Shown here: positions 7,851-12,320 of the stretch, piece after piece
Position numbering within the stretch: position 1 is the stretch's first letter
How the letters are laid out: each line of letters opens with the position of its first letter
Assembly (NCBI GenBank): GCA_030837265.1
Contig: JAUPKV010000394.1
Location: 1-12,320 of the forward strand
DNA from: Methanobacteriota archaeon
Lineage (GTDB): Archaea; Halobacteriota; Methanosarcinia; Methanosarcinales; Methanosarcinaceae
Length of the DNA: 12,320 nucleotides
Direction: 5' to 3'
Notes under the pieces: generated by a model
The model's database searches: none
Seen by the model: only the letters and a program-made list of their open reading frames with translations
Told to the model about the DNA's origin: nothing
Program-made: the position numbers and the translations under genes

Positions 7851-7858
7851 TTTAAATA
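7851..7858 (-). promoter_or_regulatory. Probable TATA box of the radical SAM gene
   Basis: Minus-strand TATTTAAA, flanked by A/T-rich sequence, would place transcription start near 7825 and give a leader of roughly 60-90 nt depending on which start codon is used. By eye only. Confidence 0.4.
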
Positions 7859-8158
7859 CATTGTGGCTCGTTTAAATAAATAAAAGAAATAATTTTTCGA
7901 TAACGGAAAGAAAATTTAGCACATCATTATTAATTATAGTCTTTTTTTCAAATATAATTTCAAGTTTAATAAAATATATTATTTTATGACTTTATTAAGT
8001 ACATTGTGATTCATGATCAACGTACTATAGTTAATTTGGGAGAAATTCTTTATAAAAGAACGTCTAATTCTATAGTATACTCTTGAAACTTTTTAAGGAG
8101 CATTGGGGGGCAATTTTTCGGTTTCAGATTGATACTTTCTACATTTGACGATAGTATG
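7859..8158. other. AT-rich intergenic stretch, no gene seen
   Basis: No open frame of note lies on either strand. The stretch contains a palindromic TATA-like site, TTCTTTATAAAAGAA, at 8047-8061 and a G-run (TTGGGGGGC) near 8105. It precedes the 11-bp repeat array and probably belongs to the control region of the downstream surface-protein unit. Confidence 0.5.
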
Positions 8159-8213
8159 ACTTTCATGTCACAGTTATATTACTTTAATGTTACTTTTATG
8201 TGACTTGAATGTC
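8159..8213 (+). repeat. Five consecutive 11-bp repeats upstream of a TATA box
   Basis: The units are ACTTTCATGTC (8159), ACAGTTATATT (8170, degenerate), ACTTTAATGTT (8181), ACTTTTATGTG (8192) and ACTTGAATGTC (8203), directly abutting. The consensus is ACTTNNATGTN. The first and last units lie within TGAC-N6-GTCA dyads (8157-8170 and 8201-8214). The 11-bp period places every unit on about the same DNA face. The array ends 10 bp before a TTTATAAA box, which fits a cooperative activator or repressor site. Confidence 0.8.
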
Positions 8214-8223
8214 AGTTAATTGC

Positions 8224-8231
8224 TTTATAAA
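8224..8231 (+). promoter_or_regulatory. TATA box downstream of the 11-bp array
   Basis: TTTATAAA (in GCTTTATAAAC) is a strong archaeal TATA match. A start about 25 nt downstream would fall at 8252-8256, essentially on the ATG at 8256. It is probably the promoter for the beta-helix protein gene, with a leader of about 230 nt, and perhaps for a leaderless small ORF inside that leader. Confidence 0.55.
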
Positions 8232-8255
8232 CATTAAAAGAAAATACATTGATTC

Positions 8256-8435
8256 ATGCCTATCTTATTCTGGAAAAGTAAAGAGTATAAAAAAGTCCGG
8301 ACAAAACTCTTTAGTTTGGACTGTACGTTGAAAAATGAGTTAAAAATCACTCAATCAGATGAGAATATATCTCCGTTAAACCGGGAGTTTTATCGGGAGG
8401 TTATATTTTCAGTACCAGTGAGAATTGGGTTCTAA
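8256..8435 (+). CDS. Candidate leaderless small protein, 59 aa
   Basis: ATG 8256 to TAA 8433-8435 encodes a 59-residue protein beginning MPILFWKSKEYKKVRTKLF, mostly hydrophilic with mixed charge and no membrane segment. The predicted transcription start falls on the ATG, so it would be leaderless. It ends 52 nt before the beta-helix protein gene and would share its promoter. I recognise no family. A hairpin (AGTCC/GGACT with AAACT/AGTTT, 8294-8322) lies inside the frame. It may instead be an untranslated leader; the coding evidence is only an uninterrupted frame and placement. Confidence 0.3.
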   Translation: MPILFWKSKEYKKVRTKLFSLDCTLKNELKITQSDENISPLNREFYREVIFSVPVRIGF

Positions 8436-8487
8436 TATCCGATTTCTTCGACAATTTGTGGTTGAGTGGATACTATGGAGGAATTAC

Positions 8488-9390
8488 ATGAGACGAACTA
8501 TGACTAAAATAATGACTGTTTTTATAGTAACTCTCTTTTTCCTGTCAGTTACAGGAGCGGCAACAAGTACATTAAATGAAGTAAAAGTTATAACTGTAGC
8601 CGGAGATGGAAGCGGAGATTACAACTGTGACGGGAAAGACGATCAAATACAGATTAACCAAGCTCTTGCAGCTGCTGCAAAAAATCCCGGTACAATTGTA
8701 AGACTCAAAGGTTCATTCAGGTATATGATTAGCGATACAATTTTGCTAGGTAGCAACGCCATCCTTGAGGGTGGGCCCGGTGTGACACTTAAACTTGCAA
8801 AAGGTTTAAAAGCCTGGGGCGGGCCTGGGATCAGTTATGTAAATGTAAAAGCTATGTTTATGATTAAAAACAATTCCGCAAAAAATGTTACAATAAGAAA
8901 CTTAACTATTGATGGGAGTCAAAGTGATTATTATCCCAAAATCAAGCTCGGATCTACTTATTATATTATGGCACATTTAAGAGGCTGTGACGGTTTAACA
9001 ATTAAGAATGTTACTTTTCAGAACGGATGCAGCGATGCCATGCTGATTGTACAATGCAGCAACATACTTATAGATACTGTAACAGTGTACAAACCCGGGC
9101 ATGATTGTGTATATGCCTATAAAGTAAAAAGTATTACAGTTAAGAACTGCAAATTTACTAACCGAATCAATTCCTCCACCAGATTTGACACTGTTACGAA
9201 CGGAGTGTTTGCAAATAATTATTGCACGACATCTGGCGGTGGATATGCGGGCCTGGAATTGGAAAACACTGTCAAAAATATAGATGCCTATGGTAACTAT
9301 TTCTATAAATTACATGGCCCTGCTATCGCACATGTACACACGAAAGAAACAAATGTAAAAATACATGATAATAAAATTGTAACGAAATAA
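8488..9390 (+). CDS. Secreted right-handed parallel beta-helix (pectate-lyase-like fold) protein
   Basis: 300-aa exported protein. The ATG at 8488 is chosen because GGAGG (8477-8481) sits 6 nt upstream and it gives a proper signal peptide (MRRTMTKIMTVFIV, core, cleavage near TGAA). An in-frame start at 8425 would add 21 residues without these features. The mature protein opens with VAGDGSGDYNCDGKDDQIQINQAL, the entry motif of pectate-lyase-fold proteins, with acidic residues that could bind calcium. Short beta-helix coils follow, with repeats such as KNVTIRNLTIDG, DGLTIKNVTFQNG, SNILIDTVTV and KSITVKNCKFTN. There is no membrane anchor, PKD or other extra domain. Related Methanosarcina surface proteins may act on cell-envelope polysaccharide; activity here is unproven and a purely structural or binding role is possible. 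A terminator follows at once. Confidence 0.85.
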   Translation: MRRTMTKIMTVFIVTLFFLSVTGAATSTLNEVKVITVAGDGSGDYNCDGKDDQIQINQALAAAAKNPGTIVRLKGSFRYMISDTILLGSNAILEGGPGVTLKLAKGLKAWGGPGISYVNVKAMFMIKNNSAKNVTIRNLTIDGSQSDYYPKIKLGSTYYIMAHLRGCDGLTIKNVTFQNGCSDAMLIVQCSNILIDTVTVYKPGHDCVYAYKVKSITVKNCKFTNRINSSTRFDTVTNGVFANNYCTTSGGGYAGLELENTVKNIDAYGNYFYKLHGPAIAHVHTKETNVKIHDNKIVTK

Positions 9391-9402
9391 ATTTTCTTGT
9401 AA

Positions 9403-9444
9403 CTTTCAGTTTAATACTGAGAGTCAATCCAATTATTTTTTTTT
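9403..9444 (+). terminator. Hairpin-plus-T-run terminator
   Basis: CTTTCAGT (9403-9410) pairs along its whole length with ACTGAGAG (9416-9423, one G-U pair) around a 5-nt loop. A run of nine T follows at 9436-9444. It lies 13 nt after the beta-helix protein stop. Confidence 0.7.
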
Positions 9445-9710
9445 AGTAATGTCATTTTAAGCTTGTTTTGCAAATATTTTTTAATAGAAAGCCCGGAAGA
9501 CCCGAAATAAAGGAAGAAGGGCACAGTCCCCCTGCGTTTCCAATGTTTCCAGCATTTTCAGCGGTTATAAAGATTGATCGAGTTTTTTACTATAGAATAA
9601 ATCCGGGGGCAACTTTAGAAGATCACCCCTTTATTTCCACTGTGATTGATTATCAATAGCCATCTTCCTAAATAAATTAGTATTTAAGATTCGATATTTA
9701 AGAAACAAAC
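9445..9710. other. Intergenic segment with paired inverted repeats
   Basis: The segment is richer in G+C than its flanks. GAAATAAAGG at 9504-9513 is an exact inverted match to CCTTTATTTC at 9628-9637. Nested inside, CCCCC (9528-9532) faces GGGGG (9605-9609). The pairing could fold about 130 nt of RNA or mark a small degenerate mobile element. A 63-codon frame with a TTG start spans it but has no ribosome binding site or recognisable protein character. Confidence 0.35.
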
Positions 9711-9756
9711 AAGCCTTAACAAGCCTTAACAAGCCTAAAAAGCCTTAAAAAGCCTC
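9711..9756 (+). repeat. 10-bp tandem repeat, about 4.7 copies
   Basis: Units AAGCCTTAAC (9711), AAGCCTTAAC (9721), AAGCCTAAA (9731), AAGCCTTAAA (9740) and AAGCCTC (9750) abut one another. The helical-turn period and A-tracts suggest either phased regulatory sites or slippage. It lies about 250 bp upstream of the FKBP gene and after the beta-helix protein terminator. Confidence 0.8.
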
Positions 9757-9942
9757 ATTTCTTCAGGAGAATATGGTTTTTACTTATTCAGAGTGCAATA
9801 TTCGAGCGATAGTAAAATGTGATTCGAAATTTTAATGTTCCCTTCAAATCCCGCATAACTCTGTTGATCCCCAAAAAGCTTATTAAAGGCAGAGTGCTAT
9901 AGCGTGAAACACATTTGCTCTAAAAGTCCGGAAAAAATCGGA

Positions 9943-9950
9943 ATTTAAAT
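9943..9950 (+). promoter_or_regulatory. Probable TATA box of the FKBP gene
   Basis: ATTTAAAT within CGGAATTTAAATTG would start transcription near 9975 and give a leader of about 30 nt before ATG 10007. By eye only. Confidence 0.4.
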
Positions 9951-10006
9951 TGAAAGAAAACTTTCTTGCTTATTGATTAGTTGATTTAAGAGAAGAGTTG
10001 AGATTT

Positions 10007-10798
10007 ATGGTAATCCAAAAAGGCGATTTTATAAAGTTAAATTATACAGGTCTGCTCGAGGATGGCAAAGCTTTCGATACAACCAATGAAGAGCTTGCAA
10101 AAAAAGAAGACATCTATAACCCTCGCGGCCTTTACGGAGGAGACGTTGTTATTGTCGGGGCAGGACATACTATTGCAGGCCTTGACGAGGATCTTGAAGG
10201 AAAGGAAGTAGGGTACACCGGTAGAGTCGAAATTCCACCCGAAAAGGCCTTCGGACCGACCGACCTCAAACTCGTGGAAACTGTTTCAATTACCAAATTT
10301 AAAGAGAGAAACATCCACCCGGGTATGAATGTTGAAATTGACGGCAGGAAAGGTTTTATCAGCCGGATTATAGGCCGCAGGGTCACTGTGGACTTTAATT
10401 CTCCTCTTGCGGGCAAGACAGTTATCTACGAGTACACCATTGAAAAGCTCCTTGAAGACGAAACCGACAAAATTCAAGGCCTATTTGCCCTTTATACCGG
10501 CATGAGAGACCTTGAAATCGAAATCCTTGACGAGACCGCAAAGATCTATACTCCTACCAGTCTGACCTATAACCAGCGCTGGCTCATGACCAAGAACAGG
10601 ATAGCAACCGAACTCTTCAAGTACACCGACCTCAAGGAAATCCAGTTCATTGAAAAACTCACCGCCGAATCCGAAGCTCTGCCTCCTGTCGAACTCACAG
10701 AAGAGCCAGAAGCAGAAGCTGCACCTGAAGCAGAAACCGCACCTGAAGCAGAAGCCGGATCCGAGCCCGAGCCCGAGCCCGAATCTAAAACCGAATAA
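10007..10798 (+). CDS. FKBP-type peptidyl-prolyl cis-trans isomerase, long archaeal (SlyD-like) form
   Basis: 263-aa cytoplasmic folding helper catalysing cis-trans isomerisation of Xaa-Pro bonds, with chaperone activity. The FKBP core is seen in FIKLNYTGLLEDGKAFDTT, then GAGHTIAGLDEDLEGKEVGY and VEIPPEKAFG. The flap is interrupted by an insert (about residues 88-130, with NIHPGMNVEIDGRKGFISRI) typical of SlyD and archaeal long FKBPs. The core resumes near NSPLAGKTVIYEYTI. A C-terminal region of about 75 residues follows, as in archaeal FKBP26-type proteins. The last 32 residues are a low-complexity Glu/Ala/Pro tail (EPEAEAAPEAE... EPEPEPE), probably disordered. I prefer ATG 10007; a TTG at 9998 would add three residues. 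The core starts at once after MVIQKGD, as in the family. Confidence 0.93.
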   Translation: MVIQKGDFIKLNYTGLLEDGKAFDTTNEELAKKEDIYNPRGLYGGDVVIVGAGHTIAGLDEDLEGKEVGYTGRVEIPPEKAFGPTDLKLVETVSITKFKERNIHPGMNVEIDGRKGFISRIIGRRVTVDFNSPLAGKTVIYEYTIEKLLEDETDKIQGLFALYTGMRDLEIEILDETAKIYTPTSLTYNQRWLMTKNRIATELFKYTDLKEIQFIEKLTAESEALPPVELTEEPEAEAAPEAETAPEAEAGSEPEPEPESKTE

Positions 10799-10875
10799 CC
10801 TTCAAAATCAAAAGAATGGTCTCATCCGAAGTTGACTGAAAAACCTGAAAACCGAAAATTCCAAAAAACAAAAAA

Positions 10876-10899
10876 GCGAAGGGATTTTCCTCTCTTCGC
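10876..10899 (+). terminator. Possible terminator after the FKBP gene
   Basis: GCGAAG (10876-10881) pairs with CTTCGC (10894-10899) around a 12-nt loop, followed by AAATTTTATAT. The T-run is weak, but the position 78 nt after the stop fits. Confidence 0.4.
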
Positions 10900-10978
10900 A
10901 AATTTTATATATCATAATCGGTTTTTCTTATACGCTTCGTGAGTGTCAGAGCAATCAACACCATTCTTTTTCGAAGTA

Positions 10979-10988
10979 GTAAATAATT
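10979..10988 (+). promoter_or_regulatory. Possible TATA box of tRNA-Ser
   Basis: GTAAATAATT lies about 20 nt before the mature tRNA 5' end, the usual position for an archaeal tRNA promoter. A stronger TATA-like run (TTTTATATAT near 10903) lies further away and could be used instead. Confidence 0.3.
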
Positions 10989-11002
10989 ATTCTTCCAACC
11001 TG

Positions 11003-11088
11003 CTGAGGTAGCCCAGCGGTCTACGGCGCCGGTCTTGAAAACCGGTAGTGCTCACGTGCTACGGGAGTTCGAATCTCCCCCTCAGCGT
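11003..11088 (+). tRNA. tRNA-Ser, anticodon UGA
   Basis: A full type II cloverleaf can be drawn. The acceptor stem GCTGAGG (11003-11009) pairs with CCTCAGC (11081-11087), with discriminator G 11088. The anticodon stem CCGGT/ACCGG (11030-11034/11042-11046) surrounds loop CTTGAAA with anticodon TGA at 11037-11039, reading UCA codons. The 17-nt long variable arm (11047-11063) identifies Ser. The T-stem is GGGAG/CTCCC with loop TTCGAAT. There is no intron and CCA is not encoded. A T-run at 11096-11100 may end transcription. The 3' end of such genes is a common target for archaeal integrative elements, and the sequence beyond changes character. Confidence 0.95.
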
Positions 11089-11195
11089 TACCCAGTTTTT
11101 GGCCTTTTCTAAGAATAAAATTGTTTTTAAGAATACGAATTAAATTTAAACTCAGTCACGGCATAATAATTAAATATATATTCTAAATATTTCCT

Positions 11196-11636
11196 TTATT
11201 TATTTTTAGCTAAGGCTTCAAATTCTTTTCTTTGTGATTCATTCATCCAATCAGAATTTAATGCATCAACTTTTTTTTGATTATGATCTGCTTGTTTTTG
11301 GGATTCTTCTTGTATATACTGGAGGTGTTTTGAATGCTTTTCTTGAACCTTTGAATATTTGCCATCTTCAAATATTTCGTCATCTTCAAGAAATCCCCGT
11401 GAGAGGTTGGAGTTAGGAAATAGAACGATTATAAAACCCCACAAAACACCGATTAAAAAAAATAATTCCATGGAACTATAAAAAGAACCCCCACCGACTC
11501 CAATTAACCTTAATCCAAATACATTTAAAAATGAATTAAATGCTTGAAGTGGAATGTATATTATTATTCCAATTATAATTGTAATAATTGGCATGAGTAG
11601 GGCATGTTTTAACCTTGTAGTGAAATTTTTCACCAT
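11196..11636 (-). CDS. Small membrane protein of unknown function (146 aa)
   Basis: I do not recognise a family. Two hydrophobic segments (about residues 13-32, LLMPIITIIIGIIIYIPL, and 57-73, LFFLIGVLWGFIIVLF) flank a Gly-rich stretch (LIGVGGGSF). After residue 80 the chain is highly charged with an extended helical, possibly coiled-coil region rich in K/E/Q (VQEKHSKHLQYIQEESQKQ). The ATG at 11636 has a clear AAGGTG ribosome binding site. It follows the gene at 12129-11665 by 28 nt, so the two are likely co-transcribed. The coding sequence is distinctly more AT-rich than the genes left of tRNA-Ser, which suggests acquired DNA. Confidence 0.7.
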   Translation of the reverse strand: MVKNFTTRLKHALLMPIITIIIGIIIYIPLQAFNSFLNVFGLRLIGVGGGSFYSSMELFFLIGVLWGFIIVLFPNSNLSRGFLEDDEIFEDGKYSKVQEKHSKHLQYIQEESQKQADHNQKKVDALNSDWMNESQRKEFEALAKNK

Positions 11637-11664
11637 TTTAACACCTTAACCCATATTACTCAAT

Positions 11665-12129
11665 TCACAATGTTTCTGTACGGATAGCATTCCGAATTAT
11701 ATCAAATACATTATACAGTATCAGGAATGGTAATAAAATAGGTGAGAAATAAAAGGTTACACTAGATTTTACATGCCTCCAATTTACGTGATAAGTAGAA
11801 CATACTTGATACATATTTGTATTAAAAACTCCTTTTTTCAACCGGCCTGTTCTAACCTTATCATTCTCCAATGTCTCGTAGAATCTGATTCTGTCTAATA
11901 AATTTGTTCTTTCGTTTTTATCGAAACGAACGGATTTTATGTCGATATAAATAATCGTATTAAGTGGAATAATTGGGATCCAAAAAAAAACAAATGCTTC
12001 AGTAGCAATCTTATAAATCACATCATTGTAATCATACTGTAAGTGATCCATATGTTTAGTATAATCTTCGTATGTCAATTGTCTAGATCCAAAAAGTTTA
12101 GTTCCAATTCCATTAACTGTACTTGTCAC
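11665..12129 (-). CDS. Small protein of unknown function with IPIIPL-type membrane motif (154 aa)
   Basis: No named family is assigned. The order NGIGTKLFGSR, then ATEAFVFFWIPIIPLNT, resembles a module I recall from uncharacterised bacterial and archaeal proteins (G-x-G-T-x-x-Y/F-G-x-R ... T-x-W/F-F-V-x-x-x-x-P-I-I-P-L). A second hydrophobic segment (SVTFYFSPILLPFLILYNVF) lies near the C-terminus, so it is probably membrane-associated. The start is GTG 12129, preceded by GGAG about 8 nt upstream; no in-frame ATG occurs until residue 27. It is the first gene of an apparent two-gene unit with the membrane protein at 11636-11196. It is AT-rich and lies in the suspected integrated segment. Confidence 0.68.
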   Translation of the reverse strand: MTSTVNGIGTKLFGSRQLTYEDYTKHMDHLQYDYNDVIYKIATEAFVFFWIPIIPLNTIIYIDIKSVRFDKNERTNLLDRIRFYETLENDKVRTGRLKKGVFNTNMYQVCSTYHVNWRHVKSSVTFYFSPILLPFLILYNVFDIIRNAIRTETL

Positions 12130-12200
12130 GTATTATCTCCTATCTTCCTCCTTGCTTGTATTTATTAATAAAAATCAAATAAAAAATTAGCCACAATGAA

Positions 12201-12208
12201 ATATATAG
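12201..12208 (-). promoter_or_regulatory. Possible TATA box for the two-gene unit
   Basis: Minus-strand CTATATAT would give a start near 12178 and a leader of about 50 nt before GTG 12129. By eye only. Confidence 0.35.
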
Positions 12209-12219
12209 AGTAAAATCTT

Positions 12220-12304
12220 TCACTTAATTCCTAATTGTGGAATATATTTTAGATACGTTTCCTTTAGTTCTTCATGGGTCCAGTGGTCATAAATATCAAT
12301 GGCT
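12220..12304 (-). CDS. C-terminal end of a gene, possibly a tyrosine recombinase (integrase)
   Basis: Only the last 27 codons are present, in an open minus-strand frame ending at TGA 12220-12222; the N-terminus lies off the contig. The visible peptide includes IDIYDHWTHEELKETYLKY and ends PQLGIK. The pattern I-Y-x-H-x-T-x-E-x-L-x-x-x-Y is what follows the nucleophilic tyrosine in many archaeal XerC/D-like integrases, with a short helical tail ending near a Pro. Position, just beyond a tRNA gene, agrees. So little is visible that another family is quite possible. Bases after 12304 are adapter and must not be translated. Confidence 0.4.
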
Positions 12305-12320
12305 AGATCGGAAGAGCACA
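12305..12320 (+). other. Illumina TruSeq adapter remnant (artefact)
   Basis: AGATCGGAAGAGCACA is an exact 16-base match to the start of the Illumina TruSeq adapter. It is not genomic sequence and marks a contig end made from reads that ran into the adapter. Confidence 0.95.

Noticed and set aside
8159..8213. Short repeats that might suggest a CRISPR array
   Set aside because: The units are 11 bp and abut without spacers (the 10-bp repeat at 9711-9756 likewise), and no cas genes are near; they are tandem repeats.
8294..8322. Hairpin AGTCC/GGACT with AAACT/AGTTT as a possible riboswitch
   Set aside because: A single bulged stem without any known riboswitch core; kept only as a note within the leader/small ORF.
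9468..9659. 63-codon plus-strand frame starting at TTG
   Set aside because: No ribosome binding site, Pro-rich composition with no family character, and it lies across an inverted-repeat segment; treated as noncoding.
9773..9835. 20-codon ORF after CAGGAGA
   Set aside because: The ribosome binding site is decent, but the frame is too short, unrecognised and has no promoter or partner to support it.
10132..10416. 94-codon minus-strand frame opposite the FKBP gene
   Set aside because: Antisense shadow of a well-supported FKBP coding region; no start signal or family features.
10650..10835. Ser/Pro/Lys-rich frame over the FKBP tail
   Set aside because: It is the shifted reading of the Glu/Ala/Pro low-complexity tail of the FKBP gene.

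Overview
The window looks like a draft contig from a methanogenic archaeon of the Methanosarcina type. The reasons are A/T-rich TATA elements, GGAGG/GGTG-type ribosome binding sites, COG1361 (S-layer/CARDB-like) surface proteins, a secreted parallel beta-helix protein with an N-terminal DGSGDYNCDG motif, a long archaeal FKBP and a type II tRNA-Ser without an encoded CCA. This assignment rests on family recognition, not on a search. The last 16 bases (12305-12320) are an exact Illumina TruSeq adapter prefix, so the biological sequence ends at 12304.

Positions 1-6761 hold three related MacB/LolD-like ABC gene sets. Set A (minus strand, 601 down to the left edge) is an ATPase cut off after its LSGGQ signature. 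Set B (minus strand, 4175 to 933) is complete: ATPase, COG1361 surface protein with signal peptide and C-terminal anchor, then an FtsX/MacB permease. Set C (plus strand, 4435 to 6761) is divergent from B. It has an ATPase translationally coupled to a COG1361 protein but no permease, and its last codons overlap a convergent radical SAM gene. A and B probably descend from recent duplications. The arrangement suggests an ATPase-permease motor that acts on a membrane-anchored, Ig-like surface protein.

A radical SAM enzyme (minus, 7736-6720) is followed by a long AT-rich intergenic region. At 8159-8213 this region holds five consecutive 11-bp repeats just upstream of a TATA box. A possible leaderless 59-aa small ORF and then a secreted beta-helix protein (8488-9390) lie downstream, closed by a clear hairpin-plus-T terminator. 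A second 600-bp noncoding stretch contains an inverted-repeat segment and a 10-bp tandem repeat, and precedes an FKBP-type prolyl isomerase (10007-10798).

tRNA-Ser(UGA) lies at 11003-11088. Beyond it the sequence becomes more AT-rich and carries two small unrecognised membrane-protein genes. The C-terminal 27 codons of a gene that could be a tyrosine recombinase run off the contig end. This is the layout expected for an element integrated at a tRNA gene, but only its edge is visible.
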